64,000 bases of DNA from Brachionus plicatilis (taxonomy: Eukaryota > Rotifera > Eurotatoria > Ploima > Brachionidae). Below, in pieces: positions 47,619-59,143 of the stretch. The notes under the pieces were generated by a model, which saw only the letters and a list, made by a program, of their open reading frames with translations, ran no database searches and was not told the origin of the DNA. How positions within the stretch are numbered: position 1 is the stretch's first letter; every line of letters begins with the position of its first letter. The stretch spans positions 1,518,078-1,582,077 of the forward strand of contig QEOQ01000207.1 of assembly GCA_010279815.1 (NCBI GenBank). Reading direction: 5' to 3'. The translations under genes and the position numbers were made by a program.

Positions 47619-48260
47619 TCAATGATGATTGTTTTTGTGCGAGCTTTTGCGTTCTTTTAATGGTCCCTTGACAAAAGCCCAGCTAACAGCTATTTGCTGA
47701 CCATTTATTTCTTTTCCATTCATAGCGTTGAGCGCATTTTTTGCTTCGTTAAAAGATTCATATTCAATCAGCGCATATCCCTAAACAGACATTAGATTTT
47801 TAAAGAGAATTAAGCAAAAATTATACTTTTAAATAACCAGTCCTTCGATCGATATTTAAATGAATGTTTTTGATCATTCCGAAATCTCCAAACGGTGTAG
47901 CAATGTCATCTTCAGTGGATTCTTCCTGAATTCCAGTCACAAATAAAATCCAGCCTTCTATTGACCTCTTGGGACCGGCTTCATCATTATCTTCTTCGAC
48001 TGCTTCGTATTCAGCAGTTCTATCTTCGATGGTTTCCTGATTTTCTTTAAATGTTTAAAATTCTTTTATCATCTAGAGTTTAAACAAATAAACTTCTCTT
48101 ACCATTTACTTGATTAAATCCTCGACCTCTTCTTCTGGTCGCTTTTTCTTTAATTTTTTGAACGTCTAAAAATATGATTAAAAAATTTGGTTTTTAGAGT
48201 ATTTTAATTTAATTACGATCTTCAGCAAATTCATCTCCTTCAACATGTATGTCCATCATT
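47619..48260 (-). CDS. RBM8A: Exon junction complex protein Y14
   Basis: Four exons on the minus strand: 48260-48218, 48165-48103, 48044-47827, 47780-47619; 161 aa (human 174). Y14 pairs with MAGOH in the exon junction complex, which marks spliced mRNAs for export, nonsense-mediated decay and localisation. Hallmarks: [14 protein letters not shown] at the start, the basic [12 protein letters not shown], then [20 protein letters not shown] with RNP2 (ILFVTGI), [23 protein letters not shown]1 (KGYALIEY) and the Y14-specific [15 protein letters not shown]. The C-terminal tail is short ([12 protein letters not shown]) and lacks the long Arg/Ser run of vertebrate Y14. Two start ATGs are adjacent. 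Confidence 0.96.
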
Positions 48261-49325
48261 TTTGAAACAAATTAAGACCACCGACTTAATTAAATTTTAA
48301 TTCTAAAAGAAAACTTTATATTAATAAAATAATGACTCCAGTCGAAGATTAACTTTTCCCAATTTTTAAATTTATACATGCAATGTATTTAAATTTTAAA
48401 ATGCATGTATTGTCTAAATTTTAGTCTTATAAATGGCAATAAGTGCTTTTGTAGTTCGAAATTATTTTTAAACCATTTTTTTTTAAACAGGGTATTTCAG
48501 AAAAAAATTTCATTTTTAAAATCTTATCTTTGTTTATCTGGTTCATTTTACTTAAACATATCAAATTATATTTTTCTATTGATTTTTATACTCTTGATAT
48601 TTAGTTTTGTCTTGGGTGTTTACCTGATTTTTTTTGATATTTAGGATATCCATTAATTAATTTGATATCTTAATGTTCTTTCATATGTCCTAAGATGGGA
48701 GCTAATTAGTAGGCAGGGATTTTGACGTGGTTAGAGAATTTTAGAAAAAGATTCCGAAATTTTTTTTCCTGCGTCCAATGATTCAGAATACTTCTTACCG
48801 ATAGGTGACCAGATGGGTGTACTTTGCCCCTTACCTGAAATATGTTATGTCCTCACCAGAAAATTGATCACCTTTTTTATTTTTTTCATTGGTCATATAT
48901 TTTGTCTAACATTTAACATATTCTAATCTTTTTTAAAATAATTTTTCGAAGATTCAGACTTGTAAAATAGTTAAATTTTATTTGATGAAATATAATTAAT
49001 CTTGAAGCATAAATGTTCTTTAGCTTATAATCAAAATAAATAGAAATAAAAAAAATTAATACTTAATTTTTTTTGTATTAATTTTTTTTACTAATTTATT
49101 AATTTTATTATATTAAAAAATTAATCTAATAAAATTAATAAATTAGACAGCGTTAAATTGAAAAGTTTGTTTTATGAAAAGCAAGAACTTCTAAAGATAA
49201 TTTAAAAAAAAAACTTAAATTAATATAAAAAGCCAGTTCAAGTGCCCTGCATTCTATAATTACTTTGAGCTAAAAATTAAAAGTAAAAATTGAATTTCTT
49301 TGGTTAAGTAATTAATTTTTTATTT

Positions 49326-49610
49326 TTAAACTTCTGATAACATATTATCCCTTCGAAAATTAGAAGACCATTCTTGATCACATATTTTAGGTGAGAGGTT
49401 CTGGTTATTACTATAGAGCCTTTTTCTGTATCTACCATGTTCAGAATACTTCTTACCGAAATCGCCATAAATGACAGCGTGTAAACTCTCACCGGATCTG
49501 CTGAACTTCATCACTTTGCATTTGCCTCTTGGATAATAAGACACTGGCCCTTTAAAGTTGAAGTTTAGACTGAAGCTTACTGGCCATGAAATCAATTCTT
49601 TAAACTTCAA
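49326..49610 (-). CDS. Doubtful short reading frame, possibly an element remnant
   Basis: 94 codons starting MKFKELISWPVSFSLNFNFK and continuing PRGKCKVMKFSRSGESLHAV, then GDFGKKYSEHGRYRKRLYS. Composition is more protein-like than the surrounding low-complexity frames. The same word of about 19 bases, TTCAGAATACTTCTTACCG, occurs at about 48782 on the same strand, where the minus frame also reads GKKYSE; this suggests two diverged copies of a repeated sequence. No family recognised, no splice partners found. Confidence 0.3.
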   Translation of the reverse strand: MKFKELISWPVSFSLNFNFKGPVSYYPRGKCKVMKFSRSGESLHAVIYGDFGKKYSEHGRYRKRLYSNNQNLSPKICDQEWSSNFRRDNMLSEV

Positions 49611-50229
49611 ATATTAATAATTTGTAACTACCATGAATCAAAAAAATAATTGAAAAAAATTTTAATTAAAAAAAATTCCTTGAATTTCGATTCGATTTGG
49701 ATACCAAAAGCGTGTTAGATTTTTACCAGTCAACACAGCTCTTCTTAAATTTTCTGGACTTAATTTAATTTTTTTATTATGATAGCCCCATCCAGACAGA
49801 CTTACTAAGTGACAGTTTTAAGTCTAAGTTACAAAAATTTAAGTCAAAGTTATGACTTGGACTTTAACTAGGCCGCTGCAAAAACTACCTAGAACGGCAA
49901 AATATTCATGTTGTTCGGACTTTTTTTAAAAAAAATTTAATTCATTGACTTGACTTAACCTAAAACTTATGACTTAAAAACAACTCTGGTCCCATCCACC
50001 TTATCTGGCATCAGAAAGTAATTTTTATGATGAAAGCAACTTATTACAAAAACTTTATATTTATAAATACATAAATTTTCAAATTTTTTGTTCAAATTTT
50101 AATTTTTTCAATTATTAGTTGAATTTATCTAAAATTTAAGTAACTTTAAAATCAAAATTAAGTTCGAATTGTGATTTAAAACTAGGTAGTTTTTAATTTA
50201 ACTTCAAAGTTAAAAAGAAATCAAATCTA

Positions 50230-50381
50230 CAGTGGGTATTTCAAAAACGACATGCCCCCTAAGGTCGCGACCGCCGAACCGTACCATAAGCGGCGCCGTA
50301 CCGAACCAACAACGGCGCCGCTTATGGTACGGTTCGGCGGTCGCGACCTTAGGGGGCATGTCGTTTTTTAAATACCTACTG
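50230..50381. mobile_element. 152-bp GC-rich palindromic element flanked by TA (fold-back MITE)
   Basis: Two 70-bp arms (50230-50299 and 50312-50381) are reverse complements with only two mismatches, the inner 55 bp perfect, around a 12-base loop ACCGAACCAACA. It begins CAGTGGGTATTTC and ends AAATACCTACTG, each flanked by TA (50228-50229, 50382-50383), as expected for a Tc1/mariner-like target duplication. The inner arms are strongly GC-rich (CCGCCGAACCGTACC, GCGGCGCCG) against a very AT-rich background. There is no coding capacity. Transcribed, it would form a long near-perfect hairpin. Mariner-type assignment rests on the TA and the CAGT ends only. Confidence 0.85.
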
Positions 50382-51398
50382 TAAATTAAAATTTATCATA
50401 TATTCATGATTTTATTCGCAATTCTACTCTTTCAATTGTATTTTCAAATTTTCTATTTATTCATGTTCAATTTGTGTCCAAAAACCTAAATAGATTTCAT
50501 CATTAGTGATCTCAGTGGATGAGCAATGAAGTAAAGTCAGAAGCTTTTTGTCTGATAACATTTCAGTGTCATCGTCGTTATTAATTGAAGCTGTTCAATT
50601 TTTTGACAAGGGAGATAGAGTCTGTGTTAAATAAGTCCAATTTACGATAATAAAAATTAAAAAAGATTTTTTTCTAAATTTATATTTTTATTATGTAAAA
50701 AAGTAATCAATATCAAATAAATAATCAAAAAAAGAATCATCATTGACATCTAAAGAGACCATTGACATTTATGCAAGTTTAAAAAAGTTTCATTGATATC
50801 GAATGATAAATTTAAACCCCTAAAACTATTTGTTTTATTTTTTAGCTGATTAAAATTTAAATCATTTTCAACTTAAATTAACGGCTGTTCTTTGAAATTT
50901 GAAGTAGATATTGAAATTGGAATGTAATATCTTGATTATTATAGAAATTTTAATTTGTGGTTAAACCTCATAAATTTAGTTGGTCTTTTCCAAAATAAAG
51001 ATGAATTAAAACAAATTACGTAGTTTGAATTGAATAGGAATATATGAATTTATGTATTGTTTAAATCCATATAGCAAATGTTTGTAGTAATTTTATGGGG
51101 TCTATAATAGAAAATGTGAATTATTTTAACAGGATTTTTATTTGAAGTTAGACTATTAAAAATAATAACTTTATGAATTTTTTGATTAATTATATTTTAG
51201 ATATAACTCAAACTAATATTTTCTTGATAAAAACAAGATTAACCTCTTTTTGAAAAAAAAAATTTAAATAACTGTTTTATATATATATATTGATATAAAC
51301 TGGATGGAAGATATAATAGAAAATTTAAATAACTGATTGGTATTAAAAAATGGAAATTTTTTAATTTAAAAATTAATATCAAAATATTTCACTATGGA

Positions 51399-54300
51399 TT
51401 ATTTGTTTTTAACACCCACACACGAAAGAAACAGTTCCGGGTTTTCGGTCCATAGCTTAAGCATAATATTGTCCATGTACTCTCTTAAACGCAGATTAGC
51501 TTGTTTTTCCTCATTTAATTTTGCCAACAGCTAAATGAAATCAAAACTATCAAAAATTAAATTTTTTTTAAGATGTTTTACATTATCTATTGATGAATTT
51601 TCCATTTCAGCAGCTAATGATGATCCAGATGTAACTCCATATGTTGAAGAAATGTTTGGTTCATCATCAAATAGATGGTTTATTTTTGTATTAACTGATT
51701 CTACATTTATATTATGTGAAGACAATCTTTCATCTTGGAGAGTTTGTACAGGTTGAATGGCTTCATTTATTATGGCCGATGTAAGTGTACTTTTAAGGTT
51801 TTCATTTTCGGCTTTTGCTATTTCTAAATTTTGTTCAAGTGAATCAATTTTCTAAAGTTTGATTTTAGTTTGTATCCAATAATTTGTAAATTTAAGTACT
51901 TGACAATAATCATTTAGCTGGTTGCTCATTTCATCAGCAATAAATTCTTTTTCGCTTTCAAGTCTTTGATTTTCATTTAAAATTTTTCTATAGCAATCCG
52001 TCAATTTTTGGAAATCTTCTTCAAATTTTTCATTTTTCTTTTTAATAATTTATTATTTATAATTGTATAAATCAATTTTAAAAATTACATCTAAAAGTTC
52101 TTTCAATTCTTCGGATATTGTTTGATTTTCTATCCGATATGCATTCAACTGCTGTTCGAAATTTTCGGTTCTAAGTTATTTATAAAAAAAAATAAAATAA
52201 AATTTAATTTTAAATATCCTATCAATTTCTAAATTATTGGTTCATTTTTTAAAAAAATAATTTCAAGCTTTATTTGATGTAAAACTCTAAATTTTCTTTA
52301 ATTTCGGTCTTATGAGCTAGAAATTTTTTTTAATCTTAATATTTTTTTAAATAAACATGCAAAAATATATATTTTCATTAATGTTTTTAATTAATTTTTA
52401 ATTTTTACCCTTGGCGACCTGAAAATTGAATAAAATTAACTATGTAATTTGAAATAGGATAATTTAATATTTTTTTATTTTTTAATTTAAGATTTGTCCT
52501 AAAACATTAATTTGGGCTCAGATTCTCAAACTTTCAAATTGTATCTTAATCTAAATTTTCTTTAAAAAATATCAGATTTTGAATTTCCTTAATTTAAGTT
52601 AGAGATATATCATTTTAAAAATATATTTTTTTTTTATTTATGCTTAAATAAAAATAGCCATTAAAAAACTTACTTTTTGGAAAAAATGTCCCTTTCATCA
52701 TTCCATGAGGAGTTTGTATTTCTAAGCTCTTCTTTCAGTTTCGTGTTTTCGGCTTTTAATTGATAAATTGTCTGTTCTAATACATGATTTGACTCGATTA
52801 CTTTTTCAAAATCTGTATATCTAAAAATAATTAATGTATCAACTTATTTAATAATTAGAAAAAATCTACTTTATTTCTATTAATTCATAATCGCTTTTTA
52901 TTTTATCTATTTGGTTACAAAGCTCTTTATTTTCACTAGAAAGATTATTGACTTGTTGCGTTAATTCTTTAACCTTATAATTTAAAATTAAAAAACTTCA
53001 AAAAATTAATCAAGTCTAAAAACCTTGTCTTCACTTGTTTTAAGATGTTTTTCATAATTTTCAATAGCATCGTCTGTAATTGCTATGCTAAGCCGAGGAT
53101 TATCATCAATTATATCGGGAATTTGCTGCCGATGTGGAAGACTTTGAAATGATCGTTCTCTCAGCATTTTTTTTCTTTATTCAAATTTATTTATTTAAAA
53201 ATTAAAAAAAAAAATCATACTTTGATAGTGATTGTTCGTAAAAATTTGAATTTGATATTGAAGTTGGAATATTATTACCATCCTGATTATTTGTCATATC
53301 TAAACTAAAAAAATCGTTATCCAAATCATTTTTGGGCATGTTTAATCTAAAAAGCATGCCATTCAATCAAAATTAAAATATATTATATTTGTTAAAATTT
53401 TACGATGATTCGAAGCCGAAGTCGTATTCTGCATAAGTGTTGTTTGAAAATGGAGAAGACACTAATGACTAAAAGAAAATAAATAAATTTTTAAAATAAT
53501 TTAATTAGACAAATTAAAATCTTTGATCAATTTATCAGATTCAAAAATGACCAAATTTCAAGTCAATTATATTGCACAATTATATTGCACAATTTGAAAA
53601 TAAAATTCATCTAAAATTTTAATTTGTGTTTAAACCTTACAGAGTCTTTTTCAAGATTTGTGCCTTGTATATCCGAAAAATCATCCATTAAATCATCTTA
53701 AGCAAAAAGAATTTAAAATTTGCTTTTAATTTATTTAAATTTGAAACCACTACCTTCTTTCGCTATTTCATTAGATTCGTTAATTCCAGTGAATTTTCCT
53801 ATTGCGTCCTTCAGCTGATTATAAGATAAAATGCCTAATCCGAATGGGTCCAAATCATTTACAAGCCCATTAAGATCCTAAAAAATAAAACAATAATTTT
53901 CTTAATAAAATTTATTTTTACTGCAGTAAATAATTTACTCATAACTATTTTAAATTATTAATTAAAATTTTTTATCTTTACTTAGTTTTTCGAGCGGTCT
54001 AATAAACAGGTGCAAAATTTAATTGAAAAAAAAACTCATGAAAAATTTCGAGATAAATCTATTTGACTTTTCTTCCTCCACATTGCTGATGTCGATTCTG
54101 ATACATGAAAATTAATCCCTGATAATAAGTCAATTTTTTTTTTGCTCGATTTTTAACTTATAAAATGAATGCCCGTGATAGAAAACTTAATTATTTTCTA
54201 GATTGGTAGCATAGAGAAATGATCTCTTCTGAAAAAATATGTCAAAAAAATAATTACAATTTGCTCCAAGTTCAAGTCTTTGATTAAATCTTGAGTTTTC

Positions 54301-54428
54301 TTAATAAAATCATCTGTTTTTATATTTCCAGTCCCATTCGGATCATACAACTTGAATAAATTCTGGAATTTGTTCTCGTTCGATTCCGCATCATCACTTG
54401 CCTTGATTTCAGTTTCAATAAAATTCAT
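51399..54428 (-). CDS. Class II Rab11 family-interacting protein (FIP3/FIP4, nuclear fallout-like)
   Basis: Twelve exons on the minus strand: 54428-54258, 53877-53754, 53696-53641, 53468-53404, 53346-53221, 53174-53024, 52973-52870, 52820-52674, 52170-52089, 52037-51900, 51851-51582, 51530-51399; 521 aa; all phases join. These effectors bind Rab11 and Arf6 on recycling endosomes and carry membrane to the cleavage furrow. Order: EF-hand text near 28-40 (DPNGTGNIKTDDF) and 66-80 (DLDPFGLGILSYNQL), an acidic Ser/Asn-rich linker, a long coiled coil from about 215 to 400, and the C-terminal Rab-binding domain (last 44 residues; LNEEKQANLRLREYMDNIML, then KLWTENPELF). The EF-hand loops lack several acidic ligands, so calcium binding is doubtful. 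The hydrophobic residues and YMD of the Rab11-binding domain are kept. Confidence 0.9.
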
Positions 54429-55476
54429 TTTTTTTCAAACTAACAAAAATTTGAAATTTATAATTTTGTTTTAAGATTTGAAATTACGCTCGAAACAGAA
54501 TAAAAATCAAATTAACTAACTAAATAAGGTCATGTGATTTTTTCAAAGATTGTTTCATTTTATTTTTTACAACATTGTTGAGCGTTTAAAATGAAACTTT
54601 TTTTTCTACATATTAGTAATTAATTGAAATTTATTTAAATGCTAATTAAAAAGGGTATTTATTTGCCATGAAAAAAAGCATGCTGAGTCTGAGAATAAAC
54701 AAAATAAACATTTTAAAAACAAGATTATTACTCATAAATGTAATCATCAGTTAAAGAACATTAAAATTTAAAATAAATGTTTCGCCTCAATTCTTCTATG
54801 AGCTTTCACATGAAAAGATAATAAATGACTTTAAATCTAGAGGCTTTTACTTGTCTTTTAATGAATGACACTTTTGCACAAATCAAGGCTACGAGTAAAC
54901 CATTAAATATCTCTAAGCACGTCATTAAATTTTTTTTTCCATTTAATACTTGATTTTTATTTAATCCAAATAATTTTTTTTCTGAAATTAAGAAAACAAA
55001 TTTCTATGGATTTATCATAAATTTTTAAAGCCATATTAATTTTGGTTCAAAGTTTAAGTATTATTTTTTTATTAATCTTACTTGTCGCATAAGTAGAATG
55101 CTAGATTAATTGAAAAAAATTTACTTCTATTGAACATCTAGTAAATTTTCAATTTAATCAGGACGTCTTAGAATTTATCACATATTGATTTAGCAATGTT
55201 CTAGTTCGGATGCGACAGCTATTAATTTTTTTATTATTTTATCCTTCGAGCTATTTTAGATTAAAAAAATATTAAAGAAAAAAACAAATAATTTGTTGTG
55301 GCTATTTTGGATCAATTTAAAACAATCATTAAATTTAAATAAATTTTTTTAGAACACATCTTTATCTTTTTGAAAAATGTGCTTTTTAATTATTTTGATC
55401 ATTAAGATTTTGAAAAAAAGAAGATAAAATTTTTAAAAGCTTTATTATAGAAAATAGACTTGATTTTTCAAAAAAT
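54429..55476. other. Intergenic region
   Basis: About 1 kb of AT-rich DNA between metaxin and the Rab11-FIP gene, both on the minus strand. It should contain the metaxin 3' UTR and the FIP promoter. No gene, repeat or element is evident. Confidence 0.5.
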
Positions 55477-56807
55477 TCAATTTTTTTCCACATATTCAAC
55501 ATCAGTTTTCATTATATCAATACGAATAAATCCAATAGCAAAAGCGTAAATAAGCATAGCTGATAATGCAATGCTAAACGCAGCTAATTGCTGTTTACGT
55601 TTTTCCCATTCCTCTAGCTCAGTTAATTTCGAAGTAGGACTGGACGGTGATTGCCGAGACCATGATTTGAGGGAAAAGAAATTCAACCAGCTTAGAAATT
55701 TCATCCTTTTAGCTAACTCTTGCGCTTTTCTCCCTTCAATTTCTGAAAAAATTTGATGAAACATATTTTTTCAAGAACAATTTTACCTTTTTTATTAATT
55801 GGAAAGTTTTCGATCTGAATTCTTGCTATCAATGAGCACATATTAGAGGATGCAGACAAATGGCTTTTAAGAATGGAATTGGCAAATGGTGCTTTGTTTA
55901 AGATGCTTAAATATCCAAACAAATAAGCGTCCAGTAATGACGGTCTTTAATTAATTTTTGACATTTTTTTATTTTAAAAGAAAATAACTTTACTTGTTTT
56001 CGAACATAAATAAGTTTTGTCCCAATTTTGCAGAGATAATATTCAAGCATTCTTTACTTTCATATATAATCTAAAATAAATTAGTTTTTATTAAACTAAA
56101 AAAATTGAAATTACATGTTGGTTTATGGATTCGAATTGAACGTGGGTGCTTCTATAATTGCTCATGATTGCTGTTTTTACATTATCTGCCATAGCTCTAA
56201 GCTTAATCAAACTAAATGGAAACCACAAATATTTTCCATAAGCTCTTCGAATAACATTATAGGTATTTTCATTGTCTAACCAGCATAGGGAATTCTAAAA
56301 GCATTACCAAGTTACTTAAGTTGATGATTTTTATTTTAACTTACAAATGCTGGAATAAATTTTTGCTTAAAAAGACACAAAATAGCTACCATATCCGGAT
56401 AACTTTTGTCTGATAAAAACAAGTCAACATTTTTCTTAAAAAATAACTTTATAAAAATATACTCTTCTGAAATGACTACTCACTTTTTGCTTGACGAAAT
56501 CAATAATCTCATCAATGCCAATAAAGACTTCATTTTTAAATGTTAATCTTGGAAGGGGATCTATTAAAATATTTTTAAAAATAAAAATTTAAAAGAATTT
56601 AAAAGTTACTTTTAAATAAATCCCAATTTTTGTCGACCACTTGCACCGTATGTTCGATTTGTGAATATTTTAGGTAACACTTTAAGAATTAATTTTAAAA
56701 TTTATTTAACCAAAAAAATTGTTTACCATAACAGTTAAACATTCTGGGTCAAGACTGGGCAGTTCCCATTCACCAGGCCATACGTGTAATATAACATTTT
56801 CTGTCAT
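55477..56807 (-). CDS. MTX1: Metaxin (outer mitochondrial membrane, SAM complex)
   Basis: Eight exons on the minus strand: 56807-56727, 56679-56610, 56560-56484, 56434-56345, 56294-56115, 56070-55994, 55944-55787, 55742-55477; 332 aa; all phases join. Metaxins belong to the sorting and assembly machinery of the outer mitochondrial membrane and link mitochondria to motor adaptors. Visible: the N-terminal thioredoxin-like half (VWPGEWELPSLDPECLTVM), the GST-like C-terminal half with PSLLDAYLFGYLSILNKAPF and HLSASSNMCSLIARI, then a basic linker and a C-terminal membrane anchor (AAFSIALSAMLIYAFAIGFI). The membrane anchor and length favour the metaxin-1/3 type over metaxin-2; orthology to MTX1 versus MTX3 is not resolved. 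Confidence 0.9.
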
Positions 56808-57151
56808 TTTTTGTTTTTTTAATATTCGAAGAATATTTGCTTGGAATTCATTCACTCGAAGAGTTCTAAATTTTTCCAAAATTTTAGTTTTAACAATTTT
56901 TAGAACATTTTTGAGTATTTATAATTAGGTTTATTTGAATTTATTTTTGATAGAAAATAGGGCGAAGTTCGTTTAATTAAAAAATAGCAACAAAAGCTTT
57001 AGTTGCTAAATTAAAGTCTTTTTCAAAATTTTCAAAATAATTATTCCCAAAATTATTTTTTTTATTTTGTTGCTTAGAACAGATTGCAATCAAATCCGAA
57101 TATTAAACCGGATCTATAATTTAAAATAAATAATATGTTTTTTGATTAGAA
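56808..57151. other. Intergenic region
   Basis: 344 bp between the NEPRO-like gene and metaxin (both minus strand); it holds the metaxin promoter and the NEPRO 3' UTR. Nothing else is visible. Confidence 0.5.
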
Positions 57152-58300
57152 TTATTTTATTAATTTTTTAATGATTCTAATAATCGATTTTCTTACTAAG
57201 CTTTTTTCGTTAACTTTCATATTAGATGAATTTTCAAACAGTCCATTAAGTTCATTAATCAGAACTTTTTTATCAGCTAAACAATCTTTTAAAAAATTCG
57301 AATAATTCGAGCCCATCTTTTTGAGTTTTATCTTAATAAATCGCTTAAATTTTGATTTTATCTCGTTGATTCCATCCGACGATGTGACAAATAGTAGTAT
57401 TTTTTTGAATAAAATTTTTCTATTTTTTGAACAAGGCTTTTTCTTAGGTTTTCTATTTTTAAATTTAGATAGTGGTTCGATTGAGTCACGATCGATCAGT
57501 TCACCTAGATCTTGATCGTCTGAATTGACACTTAGATTTACAAATTTTTCAAAATCTGTAGCATTTTTTTCCAAAACATGACTGTTAAAATTTGTATTTT
57601 CCTCTTTTATTTCTATGGGTAAATCTTCGATATTGAAGGACTCGGACCATTTAATTGTTGTTGACTTAAATAACGAAATGTGTTCTCGTAAATTATTGTA
57701 CAAAAATTTTGTCTGAACATGGTACTTTTTAATTATACAGTAAATTCTGGCTGTATTACTCATATAGAGTAAATTATTTGATAGAAATATACCGTTTTTA
57801 ATATATTTGATAATATAGAAATAAATTTTGTCGCGAATCAAAAAAATGGCATGATCAAAAAGTACAAGAACTGTATGCAGTCTAAGCAAAAAATACTCAA
57901 ATACTTCTTTAGACGGAAGTGAAATTTTTGACATTTTTACTCCTGGCTCGTTTACCGATCGGGTCATTACATTTATTGTTTCAATTAAATTACTAAATTT
58001 TAAATCAACGAAATTGTTTAGCAAACTTTTTAGTTTTTTCATGAACTGAAATGATTTTTCTTTGCGTAATGAATTCCAATTTTTGAAAATTATTTTTTCC
58101 AAAATTTGTTTTTCGGACAAAAAATAACGTTCTCCGGAGTCTAGCAAAATTTTTAATTTTTCCAAATGATTTTTGAATAGTACACTAAAAGTGGTAGCCT
58201 GAAAAAGATAATCGAATTCTTTTTTTGTATAGTCCAAAGTTACGAACGGAGGAGGATCAACTTTCTTTAAATTCCACAAATTCAAATCACTAGTTACCAT
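57152..58300 (-). CDS. Probable nucleolus and neural progenitor protein (NEPRO-like)
   Basis: Single exon, 382 aa, ATG at 58300. The first 240 residues are helical and hydrophobic/basic without a signal peptide: SGERYFLSEKQILEKIIFKN, then SLPSKEVFEYFLLRLHTVLV, LFDHAIFLIRDKIYF and ARIYCIIKKYHVQTKFLYNN. This arrangement (four long helices, a small Pro-Ser break, and a later SEFNIEDLP-like segment) resembles the N-terminal domain of NEPRO/C3orf17, a nucleolar protein linked to RNase MRP/P and rRNA processing. The C-terminal third is charged with a nuclear-signal-like KNRKPKKKPCSKNRK. The match is by pattern, not by a diagnostic motif. It is followed 200 bp upstream by SNRNP35 on the same strand. 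Confidence 0.5.
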   Translation of the reverse strand: MVTSDLNLWNLKKVDPPPFVTLDYTKKEFDYLFQATTFSVLFKNHLEKLKILLDSGERYFLSEKQILEKIIFKNWNSLRKEKSFQFMKKLKSLLNNFVDLKFSNLIETINVMTRSVNEPGVKMSKISLPSKEVFEYFLLRLHTVLVLFDHAIFLIRDKIYFYIIKYIKNGIFLSNNLLYMSNTARIYCIIKKYHVQTKFLYNNLREHISLFKSTTIKWSESFNIEDLPIEIKEENTNFNSHVLEKNATDFEKFVNLSVNSDDQDLGELIDRDSIEPLSKFKNRKPKKKPCSKNRKILFKKILLFVTSSDGINEIKSKFKRFIKIKLKKMGSNYSNFLKDCLADKKVLINELNGLFENSSNMKVNEKSLVRKSIIRIIKKLIK

Positions 58301-58501
58301 TATTGAGCCTTTTTTTATCTAAAAAAATAAGCTTAAATACACAAAATATAAAATTATTAAATTTAGTTATTCTAACATTATATTTGAGTCTGCTTTTTTC
58401 TTCTAACAAATTTTATTTAGCTTAAAAATGTTAAAGATTTATGTAAAAAATTAAATAAAATAATTCAAATTATTTTTTGAAAAATCAGAAAAATTAAATT
58501 T

Positions 58502-59143
58502 TTAAAAATTTTGCCTTTTTTTAAGTTGATAAAGTTTAGTTTTGAAAATTTTCGCGAATGGTTTGTAGCGTCCCCCAAATCTTAATTGACCACTTTCCTT
58601 AAATCCACCTAGTCCACCTCCGAGCCTCCTCGGCCTCCAGCCTTTTAGCTTTCTTTCTAGCTCATATTCAACAATAAGCTCTCTCCCGTCAATGTTAGCT
58701 TTAAAAGACTCATGATACGCTTTACACATGTCACTTTTGTGTTTATATTCAATAAATGCGTATCCTCGAGAAAATCCCGTAATTATGTCGCGAACTAATC
58801 TTAATTTTTTGATTTTTCCAAACTTGGAAAAATATTTTTTTAGAGCTTCTTCATTAGTTTGAAAATTTAGACCTGCAACAAAAAGGGTTCGGGTCGAATT
58901 GGTATTAACACCTTTATTTGGAACGTATCTTGAACTAATTGCTCTGACTATTCCATGATCATGAGGTTTTTCATCAGTACCATCAATGCTGCCGCAGATA
59001 ATCGGATCATAGAATTCATAATCTCTTGTGTATTCGTAATTTTTGTCGATGGCGACTTGTCTTCGTTTTAAATGGTCTTCAAATGAAAATTTATCACTTT
59101 TTTTATCTCCAATTCTGTTTTTATCATCTTTTTCAACACTCAT
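58502..59143 (-). CDS. SNRNP35: U11/U12 small nuclear ribonucleoprotein 35 kDa
   Basis: Single exon, 213 aa, ATG at 59143. The protein is part of the minor (U12-type) spliceosome's U11/U12 di-snRNP. Diagnostic text: YDPIICGSIDGTDEKPHDHG, SSRYVPNKGV, the RRM with RNP2 (TLFVAGL) and RNP1 (RGYAFIEY), then LERKLKGWRPRRLGGGLGGF and KESGQLRFGGR. The N-terminus carries a lysine-rich extension of about 45 residues, while the long Arg/Ser/Glu tail of the vertebrate protein is replaced by a short basic end. Its presence implies that this animal keeps minor introns, although none of the introns I modelled has a U12-type donor. Confidence 0.96.
   Translation of the reverse strand: MSVEKDDKNRIGDKKSDKFSFEDHLKRRQVAIDKNYEYTRDYEFYDPIICGSIDGTDEKPHDHGIVRAISSRYVPNKGVNTNSTRTLFVAGLNFQTNEEALKKYFSKFGKIKKLRLVRDIITGFSRGYAFIEYKHKSDMCKAYHESFKANIDGRELIVEYELERKLKGWRPRRLGGGLGGFKESGQLRFGGRYKPFAKIFKTKLYQLKKRQNF

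Larger units (their letters stand above)
48261..51398. other. Gene-poor region with a palindromic element
   Basis: About 3.1 kb. It contains a doubtful 94-codon frame (49326-49610), a related phrase near 48780-48800, and the 152-bp palindrome at 50230-50381. The frame at 48405-48644 is hydrophobic low complexity without a proper start. Around 49790-50200 there are weak inverted words (AAAACTACCTAG / CTAGGTAGTTTT) that may mark another eroded element. Confidence 0.6.

Noticed and set aside
48405..48644. 79-codon frame with hydrophobic C-terminus
   Set aside because: Starts at a non-ATG codon and follows plain T-rich composition; looks like chance and not a membrane protein.
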